From the NCBI RefSeq assembly GCF_000091045.1, contig NC_006686.1, positions 1,392,501 through 1,427,500 of the forward strand: a stretch of 35,000 nt of DNA. The letters run 5' to 3'. Position 1 is the first letter of the stretch. Each line of letters opens with the position of its first letter. Shown here one piece after another: positions 1-10,896 of the stretch. The notes beneath the pieces are model-generated. The model had not been told where the DNA came from and searched no databases. It saw only the letters and a list, made by a program, of their open reading frames with translations. The position numbers were made by a program, and so were the translations under genes. The stretch comes from Cryptococcus deneoformans JEC21. Its lineage: Eukaryota; Basidiomycota; Tremellomycetes; Tremellales; Cryptococcaceae.

Positions 1-213
1 CATGTGAAGAGGGATTGGCTGCAAATGGAGTCAGTGAGTGAAAAAGGACAGGTGTGGAGAAAACGGACGGTTATCGGGGTAGAGCTTCTGTGCCTCTTCG
101 CCTCTGGCTGATTGTGCAAGCTTGTTAAGGCCTGAGTTTCCCCTTGCGAGTATTTTTGCCTTACGCGCTGCTGCTCTCCGCGCTGCTTCTGACTGCTGTG
201 GTTGTTCTGACAT
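1..213 (-). CDS. Partial gene, N-terminus of a possible GET2-like protein
   Basis: The minus-strand reading frame starts at 213 and runs to 69. A 50-base intron (19-68, GTCCGT donor, TTTGCAG acceptor) then leads to a second exon that continues off the left edge. The first 49 residues are Ala/Arg/Lys-rich. A basic stretch of the form RRAAARKAKIL is followed by a Gly-Asn-Ser-x-Leu-Asn-Lys-Leu motif and an acidic segment. This resembles the cytosolic N-terminus of fungal Get2, which recruits Get3 during insertion of tail-anchored proteins into the ER. The C-terminal membrane segments that would settle this lie outside the window. The joined frame stays open to the edge (Tyr-Pro-Asp-Asn-Pro-Asn-Pro-Ser-Ser-His). 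The Get2 assignment is a guess from a short basic motif; that this is the start of a real gene is more certain. Confidence 0.45.
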
Positions 214-900
214 GCCGAGGGGAGAGAGAAAGAGTCAAGAAATGGAGGGGTATACAGTATAACGACGTACTTGCATATGTATGTGCGACACTGGTTGCTG
301 GTGGACCTGTGGGGTGTCCCGATCTCCGCCAGCGCGCCTGGCACCGTCTACCCCGATTTCAGGGTCTTTTGGTTGCTCCTCTCCTAGCCAGGGTAGGCAC
401 GCGCCTTATTCTTCCCTGCTCCGCGAGGCTTCCATGCGGACTGATCCTGTTTGGTTCATGCGTCCGTCAGACCACTGCAGGGAGGAAGGATCGCTGCTCC
501 TTTTGGATCATGAACGAATATCTCACCTGCTCCACTTCGTTCCATGCCACCTGTTGTTGCTGAGACTCCAGATCTACTATTACTATACTGATAACTAACA
601 GTAGCAGATATGCATGTGAAAATTTGCTTATTAAGTTATTTCATCTCTTGCAGTGTTGTTTTGTTGTTTGTTGCTTTCTCCCTTCTTTCCAAGTCCTCCA
701 TTTCACCACTCTCGTCGTACGAAACCTTTCCTCTACTGCTGTGACCTAGACAATGTCTCTGCGTTTGACGATGAGTCACGCAATCTGGACGGCATCTTCG
801 CCAAATGGCCAACCCAGGTCGCGGATTGCCTCGTTCCTTCTGGTAACCCTATAACGACTGCCCAGCGTTTCATCCCCTGCAAACAAAGGGGCCACCGCTT
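214..900. other. Non-coding stretch upstream of the edge gene
   Basis: I see no convincing gene here. The open frames are short, overlap each other and lack family features. The part next to 213 is presumably the promoter and 5' leader of the minus-strand gene at the edge. The part towards 900 may already belong to the decayed transposon that follows. No tRNA, array or clear repeat was noticed. Confidence 0.4.
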
Positions 901-1169
901 GCGAGTCTAATGGCTTTTTCCGCTATACCACTTACAACCTTTGTGGGATTGCCGCAGCGCTTTGGAAGTATGCTCAAAGCCACCATACAAGTCCTCATCA
1001 AAGTGGCTGTCTCAGAGGATAGGGACGAATCACAGCAATTGAGGGTACAAGAAAATATAGATCTCACGGATTCCACTAGTGAAAAAATGCTTGGTATCCT
1101 CGATGCCCCGATCAATGCCTCATCTTCCAGCCTCCTCAAAAATTGTCAAGTCTTTGTATCGCCAGCTTG

Positions 1170-2451
1170 ATAGTGACCCAATCTTGATAATCCACCCGAA
1201 ATACCAGGCGAAAGGCTGTCAGAGTGTCTTGTACGCGTCATATCACGAGATGGTTGGGGAAGAATCCCGGACAAGTGTCCGCAATGTGTTTCACCGTTGA
1301 AGGGGAATGGTAAGCTGACAACGGAATTCTTTGGGCGGCGAGCTTTAAAGGATGAACTGGAGTATCTCTTCTCCATTGATGGGATAGAGCGACTCGTGGA
1401 GCAAGAAATAATTCGTGCTGGCCAAAGGGAGTGTTATAACTCAATGGACCGACCGCGATACCTTCAGAATGCCAAAACTGGTAAGATCCTTCGTCAGCAA
1501 CTTGATGGATCTTGTCATTGCCAACTTTAGAGGGGAGTGCGAGAAGGGGGCTCTTCTTTGGCTATTAATATATCCGTCGATTGGGCGGACCCATCCAAAT
1601 CTCGCAATCGGACGCCTCGCTCCATGGGTCCCATTCTCTGCGAGGGAGCTGGCTGACCTTCCCAATCAATATCGATCACAGTTTGGGTTCATGATGCTCA
1701 TGGGCATAACGCCAGCACCACATGAACCTCCTGGCGTTCTCTTCATCGACTGTTGCATCCTTTGGCCGTAGAGCTTCTCAGTGCAAGTGCGGATGGGCTC
1801 TGGATCAAAACACCAAAGTATAAACAGGGTAGGTAAGCCATACTGTTGATAAATTATGTTAGCTCACTTGTTCATAGGACGAAAGGTCTTTGTCAGAGTC
1901 GGTACTATCTGCTGTGATCGTCCTGCTGCTGTTGCTGTTACTGGCAGCCCACACTTCACAAAGAGGGATTCTCCCTGCATGAAATGCACTGTACCGCGCA
2001 GTCGCTTATATAGCTCGGCATTACACTCCCCTCGAAATGGTGCTGAGCATTCTCAAGCGATGCTAGCGCAGCAGTGCGAATTCCTCAAGCAGTTTGAGCA
2101 AGCCCGCAAACTGCACGGCAACCCCGTGTGGCTCGCCGTGCAGGCCGCCAAACTCAAGCGACTCGGGCGGCAGTGGATACCATGGAGCAATCTATCTTCA
2201 AGGTACCCGGTCATCTGTCAGTTTTTGACCTTTTCCCAGATTTCGATAAAGTTCAACATGCTGTTGTTGACCCGATGCATCCCCTACTCGAAGGAGTTCT
2301 CCCCTTCTATATTCGATGGGTCTGTATTTTGGGGCGGTACTGCGCTTTACCTCCAGCAGGTTGGGAGATGGACGATGACAGAGGCAGTGTCGCCTCATTA
2401 AATCTGGAGGATGAAGGGTTCGAGGATGTGGTAGACCGAATGATGGAATGA
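1170..2451 (+). pseudogene. Degenerate Tnp2-type DNA transposase (CACTA/Plavaka-like)
   Basis: The similarity is spread over three or more plus-strand frames. Around 1415-1825 a frame has the order seen in Tnp2 transposases: a conserved Leu-Pro-x-x-Tyr-Arg region, then a block of the form MGITPAPHEP (family form GITPGPKEP), then a Leu-Leu-Ser-x-x-Ala-Asp-Gly-Leu segment. The frame from 1856 carries the Val-Arg-Val-x-x-x-Cys-Cys-Asp-x-Pro-Ala block and a Cys-x-x-Cys pair. After a shift, the frame from 2128 carries VVDPMHPLLEGVLPF, which matches the DPMHxLLEG signature of this family. No single frame covers these blocks even allowing for short introns, so the copy looks dead. The left boundary is soft: frames from about 900 to 1530 may be more of the same element. 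Whether it is a CACTA or a Plavaka-type element cannot be decided without its terminal repeats. Confidence 0.6.
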
Positions 2452-2529
2452 GAGAGGGAATCGGAGGATCCCAATACTATCGCGAGATTTCATCATCAAT
2501 ATTCTGCGAGCGTTCTGCCACCCGGGAAA

Positions 2530-2745
2530 GCAACAATCTCGTATCATCTTGGCAGCTTGCATCCTGTGGAACATACACCAGGAAGTAATGCTCGGAAAAG
2601 AGGATCATGGTCAGGGGGCAGATGGCAAGCTTCAGCCCATCTCCGTCGAGGACCTTGTCTGAAACAATCCGCTGTCAAGGAATAATTCCGATGAACTCAT
2701 CAAGCGTGGCCGGACCACAATAGGCTGAGGAGAAGACAGACAAGG
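2530..2745 (+). mobile_element. Harbinger transposase C-terminal fragment, inverted copy of 4425-4665
   Basis: Read on the plus strand this fragment encodes a segment of the form SRIILAACILWNIHQEVML, the end of the catalytic domain of PIF/Harbinger (DDE_Tnp_4) transposases. The same nucleotide sequence with scattered substitutions occurs on the minus strand at about 4425-4665, so the two form a diverged inverted repeat roughly 1.7 kb apart. The fragment follows directly after the Tnp2 pseudogene, in the same orientation. It lacks the upstream DDE residues. It is either the remnant of a second Harbinger copy or part of a composite junction between two transposon types. Confidence 0.65.
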
Positions 2746-3790
2746 ACGAGGTTCGAGATCTTGTTGCTGCACTATTGCGAATGGAGACTACTGCTGAGTC
2801 AGCCGATCGGATCCTCCAAGAGAATTCCTCGGCAGTCTTTGAGTTCTTGAACACGGAAGTAGAGCAGGGTAGGATCACCCCTATCCAGTGTGCAGTGCTC
2901 TTCACATCAGCGCAAGGGTCTGCGTCTGACTGGAACTCGCTTAACGTGGCAGCCAACTACAGCGGCATGGCTACGACTAGCATCATGTTGCAAGTGCTCG
3001 TACACAAGTACTGTCCTTTGCCCCAACAGAGGCCTCCCTGTCAGCCGACCACAGGTGCTCCATGAAAGAGTCATTATTCTGTACCGACTAATTCTGTACA
3101 CTGCTCTCCGAGTCTGTTAGTGCGCCGGTGCTGAGGAAACTCCAGTCCAATACTCCATCGTATCCCTTACTGAGCACTCCAGCGCACTCCTATGTCCGAT
3201 CAAGTGACGAGTCGATCTCCTACTCTCCGCCCAGTCACCACCATTATACATCCGCACGGACCCCCTCATTTCTCTTCGCCTTTGCTTCCTCATCTTCTTC
3301 TCTCCATTTTTCTCCAGCCCATAGGGTCTAATCTGTTGAATGAGCGAGAAGATGGGAGCCTAAGATACGGAGCTCTGAGAGAGATCGTTTGTGGCGTGGT
3401 GGGATCGGAGTTGCGTGGTAATTTTTTTTCTTTTTGATTCTATGATAGTCTCTTTCTTTCTTTATGCATCCATAGACACCTTTCAACATAATCAATCTCA
3501 AATGAAAATCGTACCAAAAGTTTTGCATTATTTAATGAATCAGTGCTAGTTGCTTCGATTCCAGTCATTGCTTGCTTCCGTACACCGCCGTTCAAATAAA
3601 ATGTCGGATGGATGCTGCCCAGGTTCGAGAGATGTAGATCATCATATATGCTTTGTATCTGAATACTCTCATCACCCTCCATGCACGCATGCACAAACAT
3701 CTCAACAAACCCACCATACGCACGCGACGCCTATATACGATATATCTTCAGAATTATTTATATACATGTACACAGACTATGCAATCATTA
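2746..3790. other. Intervening sequence between transposon remnants, no gene recognised
   Basis: One plus-strand frame (2775-3065, 96 codons) is open and has a normal amino-acid mix, but matches nothing I recognise and lies directly downstream of the Harbinger fragment. It may be decayed transposon sequence. From about 3190 the sequence becomes pyrimidine- and AT-rich, with homopolymer T runs near 3421. No RNA gene or array was seen. Confidence 0.35.
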
Positions 3791-4357
3791 TTACATAAAA
3801 CCGTCGTATTCTATTATATCATTTATATCACTATCTACCTCCTCCTCCAGCACCCCGTCATCGGTATCGTCAGACTCACCTTCTGAGCTATTACTACACT
3901 GCCCGTTAGCTTCTTCCTCCGCAGACACCACGTTTCTCTGGTGAGACTTCGCGTTCCTCGTCTCCTTGAGTTTCTCTCCTCGAGCGAAACGTACCTCCCA
4001 AGGGTCTTCAAGGATTCGTCGGGGTTGGTACAATGTGCGAGGAAGAGCGGAAAGGAGGACATCGACGTTGTGAAAAGCAGCTGTGTTTATCACAAAACGG
4101 TCGGCATCGCGATGGCGAACCGCAGCCATCTTCTGGCTGGTTGCCTGTCGTTCTTGGAACACGACCCTTTCTCCATCCTCTGTACAACCTCCCGTCACGC
4201 AATCATGGACCGCAGAGAACAAAAAGTCGATATCCTTAATAGGGTAAGAAACAGCAAGCCCTAATTGTGTTTGCATGTGATGCTCACCTGACCATATATG
4301 TATAAGGTAGACTCTTTCTCCCCTTCCGGCACACGATACAGGACAGGCATGCTCCAT
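3791..4357 (-). other. 188-codon open frame beside the Harbinger pseudogene, unassigned
   Basis: This minus-strand frame lies immediately downstream of the Harbinger transposase remnant on the same strand. Its last 50 residues are strongly acidic (runs such as EEEVDSDINDII) and preceded by a basic patch, a composition that looks protein-like rather than random. The N-terminal part matches nothing I know. It could be the decayed tail of the transposase or of an element-borne second protein, or an unrelated exon. The frame overlaps another, frame-shifted open frame of the transposase (4284-4694), which argues for decay. Confidence 0.25.
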
Positions 4358-4424
4358 TGTGAATGGAGCCTACGGCCAAGAGTGTAGCATTGAATTCTGA
4401 CTCTGACGCATAACTATTATGATT

Positions 4425-5826
4425 GCCACTGTCGTAACCCCTGATGTTTCTCCGCCGACGAAATCGTAGTCCGGCCACGCTTGACAAGCTCACCGGTATT
4501 CTCCCTTGACAGCGGATTGTTTCAGACAAGGTCCTCGACGGGGATAGGCGGAAGCTTGCCATCTGCCCCCCTGACCATAATCCTCTTTTCCGAGCATTAC
4601 TTCCTGGTGTATGTTCCACAGGATGCAAGCTGCCAAGATGATGCGAGATTGCTGGGTCGGTCTCGTACTTGCGATGTAGGTAAGACAACCCCACTTGCCT
4701 TTAACGCAACCGAAGATTCGTTCAATGACGTTTCGACGGGAAGAATGGCGGAGATTGTACAACTCCTTCGCAGTGCGTGGCCTATACGCAGCCAATGACT
4801 CAGCTCAGCTTGGATTTAGTTTCGAAGACTGAAAGCTTACTCGTTACCTGACTCGCTAAAATCTTTTAGGTGGTAACGCACACCGCGGTAGGGCGTGATA
4901 CGGAAAGCGTACTCGTTACCTGACTCTCTAAAATCTTTTAGGTGGTAACGCACATCGCGGTAGGGCGTGAGAGACGACATGCCCAAAGAATATCCGGCAT
5001 TACCGAGGAAATACCTGCCTTTGGGTATAATAAAAGACTGACGTAGCGCTTCATGGAATACGCATGCACCATTTGCCGATCCTTCATATCCTGAATACAG
5101 GAAGCTGAACCGCTTGTCAAACGTGCACGCAGCCAGCAGGTTCACAGTGATTGTATCCTTGCGACAACGATATACGTCCTGTTTCTCCTTGGAAACACGG
5201 ACAGTGATGTGTGAACCATCCATTGCGCCCAGAGCATCATCGGAATATGGCTCAAATCTTTCATCACATGCTATACTAGAAGGACGTTTGGGATAATGAC
5301 ATGGGCGATGAATGAATCTCCTGTAAACGGGCGCAGGGGAAGTGCACCGACGAAATCGTGAACGCACCTGTAAAGCAAGATACTTCTTAGCATCATGGTG
5401 ACAAATTGATATAGAAAAGTATACTTACGCCCAATTTGTTGAGATACTTCTCTGTCAAAACTCTGCGGTATGCCTCATCCCAGCCTTGATACCACCCGTC
5501 AGGCAATACAACGCGACGGCCATCCTTTTGACCTGAAACATCTCTCTGGTGGATATATTTTGTGCCATCTGGCTCAGCACATCATTAATCAAGAATAGTT
5601 CCGCTTGATTCACTCCCATCACATCCACCATTCCGTTCCCGTACTCGGCAATCCGCTGTTGTCCTTGGAAGATTGAGTCATGATAAGGACGGGGAACCTT
5701 AATGAGAAGTCCCTCTAGGTTATCCCCTATAAACGACAACATATAAAGGCTAAAGACACCGTTTCGGAGTATCCCATCTTTCTCTTCATCGTCCGTATTA
5801 TTCACCTGAGGATGTGTGATGGGCAC
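4425..5826 (-). pseudogene. PIF/Harbinger (DDE_Tnp_4) transposase, inactivated
   Basis: Three minus-strand segments in order carry the parts of a Harbinger transposase. 5826-5455 has a helical N-terminal region (KRMAVALYCLTGG). After an intact intron (5368-5428, GTAAGT to TTACAG), 5367-4837 has GAMDGSHITV with the first catalytic Asp and GNAGYSLG at the second catalytic site. 4795-4490 has RRNVIERIFGCVKGKW with the catalytic Glu. At the second site the family Asp (DAGY) is Asn. The N-terminal segment and the segment entering the intron (a frame reading WDEAYRRVLTEKYLNKL) are in different frames, so there is at least one frameshift. A 72-base in-frame tandem duplication (4831-4974) lies in the HxLK region. 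Downstream of 4490 the frame is lost. This is a non-functional copy; terminal inverted repeats were not located. Confidence 0.8.
4831..4974. repeat. 72-base tandem duplication inside the Harbinger pseudogene
   Basis: Two adjacent 72-base units (4831-4902 and 4903-4974) are nearly identical. They differ at a few positions, for example actcgct versus actctct and cacaccg versus cacatcg. The unit is 24 codons and stays in frame with the transposase, repeating VRYHLKDF twice. Each unit contains the candidate 5' splice site (GTAACG on the minus strand), so the duplicated upstream donor is now read through as coding sequence. Confidence 0.85.
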
Positions 5827-6121
5827 TGGCAGAGTGTGCTGTTGAGAAGGACATTATTTCAGGTGGCACTCGGCGATTCTTGGAGCAAATGAGTGAGTGC
5901 CATGAACATAAGGCGTACGAAGGCAAAAAGCAAAAAAAAAGAACCACGGCATTTGGGATTCCCACGTGGTCCCCCACCGTGCACTTCAGACGCAAAATTA
6001 CAAATCGTTGCCGAACAGTCTCTAATTTAAAAATATCTACTCGTTTTTTTTGACTTGCCGACTTTTCACGCACATCGTAAACATACTTCACACCCAGACA
6101 CTCCACATCTTTTCCCCAGCA
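5827..6121 (+). promoter_or_regulatory. Probable promoter and 5' leader of the DAHP synthase gene
   Basis: This stretch of about 295 bases separates the transposon remnant from the start codon of the DAHP synthase. It has a run of nine A around 5932, a T run near 6044, and a pyrimidine-rich leader just before the ATG. No exact TGACTCA (Gcn4-type) site was found by eye. Because a transposon remnant abuts it, the upstream limit of the native promoter is unclear. Confidence 0.4.
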
Positions 6122-7562
<1,441 letters not shown>

Positions 7563-8569
7563 TTGGGTGGTTGCAGAGTGTTGGCGACAGCGGTAGTATC
7601 TCTGGCTTTGGGATGTGGGCCAGCGTAGGGTACGAAATGGTCATGAACGAATGGCAAATATTTATCATCAAAAGCAATCATATCTGCGTCCGCGATTAGA
7701 GACAATCTTGTAGATTATGCAATATACATAAATAACTGTTTCTGTCTCCATCGATTTTGACAAGCGACACGCGCAACAATATCATGAATCCTCATGAATT
7801 GTGCGTGTAGCTCATCAAAGGAGATTGTGATTTTGGAAAAACGTATCCTTCCTACGGAATAAAAAGATTTTAGCCAAAGAGTCCTGTATATGCCGAAAAG
7901 AGTGGAAAAGAGGAAGACTTGTGTTTACATCTAACATCGTCCATAGGGGTCACATGTCTCTTCATTTTCGATCCTGATAGTAGTGTTCTCACTTATCTGC
8001 CCGACTTTTCATTTTCCGCCAATGCGTTTATTTTATAAGACTACTTCGGGCATGCAGCATGTTGCAGCACACGGTAGCCACACAGTCTCAACTTTTCCTT
8101 CAAAGTTCCCATCTATTCTTTTCCAAATCCGCCTCATGAGTCTAATGCGGTCAGTGAGAATGCATGCCCAACCCTTTCGAATGGCAAAACACAGGGAATC
8201 TACCTTTCCCGAGCAATGATTCTTCAATTGTGAATGGGGAAATAAAAGTGCAAAAAATGTGCGGGCCAGTCCGTTGAAAATGTCGAGATACTGGTATACG
8301 ATATACATGCAACATAGTTATGTCAAGTCGTGGATAATCATGTGATTGATACAAAGATTGGTACACCGAAACTAATAGTGATGAGAGACTAATGCTACAG
8401 CGAAAGAGGTGGTAAGTGTTGTACACTGGATAGTTGCCACTCTCGACTAGTCTTTGAGTTAATGGGGATAAGGGAAAGCAAGGCTGATTTACTGACTGAA
8501 GAAGACAATGTTTTTAGCAATTATATTAGACGCAGTGTCTTTTGAATGACAACTCATTCTCCAGATCGG
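7563..8569. other. Intergenic kilobase downstream of ARO3, nothing recognised
   Basis: This is the shared 3' region of the plus-strand DAHP synthase and the minus-strand gene ending at 8570. Open frames here are short, lack family signatures and overlap on opposite strands. The first few hundred bases presumably hold the ARO3 3' UTR. No tRNA fold or repeat was noticed. Confidence 0.5.
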
Positions 8570-9258
8570 TCAAGGGAATGAATGCGTCGACTGCTGATTG
8601 ATGATCCTCTTCCGGGGGCCCTTGGATAGCTCCTCTTTAGACAAATGACCTATAGAGTCGGCGACTTTGTAGGATTGTCCGACGGGAATCTGGTTGCTCG
8701 GCTGCACCGCATCATGTTTTCTTTCATTTCCAGTCGCAACACCGCATTCTCCTGTCCCAGCAGCCAAGGGACCATCTTGCTTGAAAACGTCGCGCAGAGG
8801 GCCTACGTCGGTCGATATAGCAGCCATATCGATCCTCGATGCAAATGGGTCTTCAGGCAAATCTGGATGTGGTGCCAGATAAACTGAAACCGCTTCCGAC
8901 CTGGGAACGGTCCGAGAGTTGAATGGTATTTTTGAAGGGTCAAAGAATCCACTGATGCGTTGAGTCCATGAGCTGTTGGGCCGGGAATTGGTGATGTCAA
9001 CGCTCATATAGGCAAAAGTCTGACGGTGCGAGCTTTCGGTGGAAGAGCTGGAAAGGTCAAATGTCTGTTGATTAGATGGGGAAGGTGGAATAAGATGGAT
9101 TGTTGGCACCTGTCAAGAACTTATTAGACTCTCATCGAGCCTACTTTCCGCATCAAAAAGTTACATACTGGTTCAAGCGATACCGTTGTTTTAGATCGGC
9201 CTGACTTGCCTGGCACTTCTTCAAATGGCGCTGCGCAGCCCCATAGGCAGACATTCAT
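8570..9258 (-). CDS. Unrecognised 209-residue protein
   Basis: Two minus-strand exons join in frame: 9258-9169 (30 codons) and 9109-8570. The 59-base intron has a GTATGT donor and a TTGACAG acceptor. The protein begins MNVCLWGCAAPFEE, with two cysteines and a tryptophan near the N-terminus. It continues as a Ser/Pro-rich, polar chain with no membrane segment, coiled coil or known catalytic motif, and the C-terminus is basic (KGPRKRII) and ends HSFP. I do not recognise a family. The clean splice sites and uninterrupted frame argue for a real gene, probably lineage-restricted. The N-terminal Cys residues could be lipidation sites, but that is speculation. The retrotransposon 5' LTR begins 472 bases upstream of its start codon. 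Confidence 0.6.
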
Positions 9259-9730
9259 GTTGGTACTAAATAGTATTTGATGGAGATATGTTCAACTTGG
9301 CTCTGGCTGGCCCTGATTATGTCCTAGAGAAGCGGTCGAGGAGAGGGGCAAAGTTATGGAGAATAGACTGCGCCATTCCATTATATAGCCAGAAGATTAC
9401 CTCCCAGCGCTCAGCTAACGAAATCAGCGACTCCGGCAGACTAAGGCTAGAGCGCTAGAGAAGGCTGGACACTATAGGCGTCTGTCTAGCGCGCGCACGT
9501 ACCACTTTTAAGATAAGGCGTCACCGTAAGTTGAAGCTATCTACTGTCCGTTAGTCTGTAAAGCGCCTCCATGTGTGCGTTCTAGCGCGGTTCCTTGCAT
9601 CACGTCGGCATTTGGGTGCATCTGGCCAGGCTTCGGGAGTTTCGGCGCACAGCTGTCAAGCAGTCGCTGCTGGGCGCTGGAAATTGTTTAAGGGAGAACC
9701 GAAGAACAAAGGCTGGTACGTAGAACGCGT
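9259..9730. other. Upstream region of the 8570-9258 gene, up to the LTR insertion site
   Basis: No gene is seen. Before the retrotransposon inserted, this stretch and 13835-14082 were contiguous and formed the divergent intergenic region between the minus-strand unknown gene and ARP3. It contains several GC-rich patches such as AGCGCGCGCACG near 9488. The last four bases (GCGT, 9727-9730) are the left copy of the target-site duplication. Confidence 0.55.
9727..9730. repeat. Left target-site duplication (GCGT)
   Basis: GCGT immediately precedes the TGTAG start of the 5' LTR and recurs immediately after the CTACA end of the 3' LTR at 13831-13834. Extending to five bases breaks the match, so the duplication is four bases. 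Removing the element and one copy restores a continuous ARP3 upstream region. Confidence 0.75.
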
Positions 9731-10250
9731 TGTAGTGCAATGAGCCTTCGGCCTCATAGACTAATGCCACATCACAGTCGGAAGCTACCGCCGGTGACAG
9801 TGAGGAGAGATAGAGAAGAGAAAGAGAGATGGTTTGAGATATATCGAAGGAGGGGATCAGGGAGAAGGAGGAGAGAGAACGAAGTAGAGCCTGTGACAGT
9901 AACTACCCCTTCCATGGGTAGCTGCCAAACAGCTTACAGAGATCCCAAGTACATAGGTACATAACTGTTAGTTACGCTCATGGAGCCTATATTGCTATAT
10001 TATTTGATACACACACAACACACAACAACTCGACATGAGACCCGAGTTCAATTATACCACTACACAACCTAACGACCTATCGTCAGTATCATTACTAGGT
10101 AGATCGACCACCAACAGCCAAACTTAGGAAGGCTTTGTATTCCGTAGAATTGATACCAAGGAGTCGATATTCTGTTATCTGCTGTGGGTGGCAGTGGAAC
10201 GGAACCAACTGGATCGTTTAACCAATAGGAGACCCGGGTATTTCCCTACA
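9731..10250 (+). repeat. 5' long terminal repeat
   Basis: This 520-base direct repeat of 13308-13830 has TG...CA ends within the 5-base inverted pair TGTAG/CTACA. It contains TATA-like AT-rich sequence (tatattgctatattattt, near 9987-10010) that could serve as the element promoter, followed by a CA-rich stretch. A short open frame inside it (9740-9964) is repeated in the other LTR and is not considered a gene. Confidence 0.95.
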
Positions 10251-10253
10251 TTA

Positions 10254-10340
10254 TGGTGCCCTCACTGAGAATCGAACTCAGAGCTGAGGATTATGAGACC
10301 TTAGGGTCAGGCTTGATAGCCAGGCAATGTGCCAACGGGC
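10254..10340 (-). other. Primer-binding site embedded in an antisense tRNA-Met(CAU)-like block
   Basis: Three bases after the LTR, the plus strand reads TGGTGCCC, the complement of a tRNA 3' end with CCA. The complementarity does not stop at the usual 12-18 bases. On the minus strand, going 5' to 3', one can read GCCC, a TGGC...GCC D-arm-like part, an anticodon arm with loop CTCATAA (CAU, Met) and stem CTAAGG/CCTCAG (one mismatch), a perfect T arm (CTGAG-TTCGATT-CTCAG), then TGAGGGC and ACCA. The whole is about 87 bases, some 11 longer than a mature tRNA, with extra bases around the D arm. Eukaryotic tRNA genes do not encode CCA, so this is better explained as a captured primer tRNA than as a working tRNA gene. 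Confidence 0.6.
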
Positions 10341-10896
10341 AAGGCCCATCAACAATGTTGTGTGTATCTTTCCAGCAAAAGTCATGGACATACATATACT
10401 TAGATACTCATGTACCAGAAGCTACCATATGAGTTCACAGATAGGAGATTGGTGTCCTATATACCGTTTGAAGCAGGCTTCATAGGCCATGGGAATGCCT
10501 GGGAAGCGAAGTGCAGAGACAAGAGAAGTGCCACATCGGAAATTGTCGGCCTTTAAATCCAAGGATAGAGAATGTGACTACTTACGAATTCATGTGAACT
10601 GGGTGGTTCTCTACTTGAAACTCATTGCAACCTCACTATTTTAATCCATTACTGCCCATCCATTACTGTCCAATACACAAGCGGCTCTACTCGAGAAGGC
10701 TCTGTCACCAATCGAATCTTACAACAGACCATTATCTGCTCGCACCATTGTCTTTTGTGGCTTTTAAATCTCTTACATCGCTTTCAGCTTCCTTGCCAAG
10801 TCGTTATTGAGAAGAAACCCCAGAAATCTTAACAAAAACAAACAAAACTAGTAAAACTACCAAAAACATTTAGGAAAAGAATCAAGATCAGTCAGT
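10341..10896 (+). other. Retrotransposon leader between PBS and gag
   Basis: About 550 bases precede the Gag start codon. No long frame or family signal is visible. The region just before the ATG is A-rich (aacaaaaacaaacaaaac, about 10831-10848), typical of an unstructured fungal 5' leader. It may carry the packaging and dimerisation signals of the element; nothing in the sequence proves it. Confidence 0.5.

Noticed and set aside
144..598. Plus-strand open frames opposite and upstream of the edge gene
   Set aside because: They overlap each other in two frames, show no family features, and partly run antisense to the better supported minus-strand exon.
7983..8426. Short open frames on both strands downstream of ARO3
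   Set aside because: They overlap on opposite strands, contain no domain signature and lack convincing splice partners.
9740..9964. A 74-codon protein encoded in the LTR
   Set aside because: The same frame recurs in the other LTR with its start region altered by the 3-base indel. It is low-complexity (Arg/Glu-rich purine run) and has no features; it follows from the purine-rich LTR sequence.
10254..10340. A functional minus-strand tRNA-Met gene
   Set aside because: The block includes an encoded CCA, sits exactly at the PBS position three bases from the LTR, is about 11 bases too long and has a mismatched anticodon stem. A retroelement PBS with captured tRNA explains it better.
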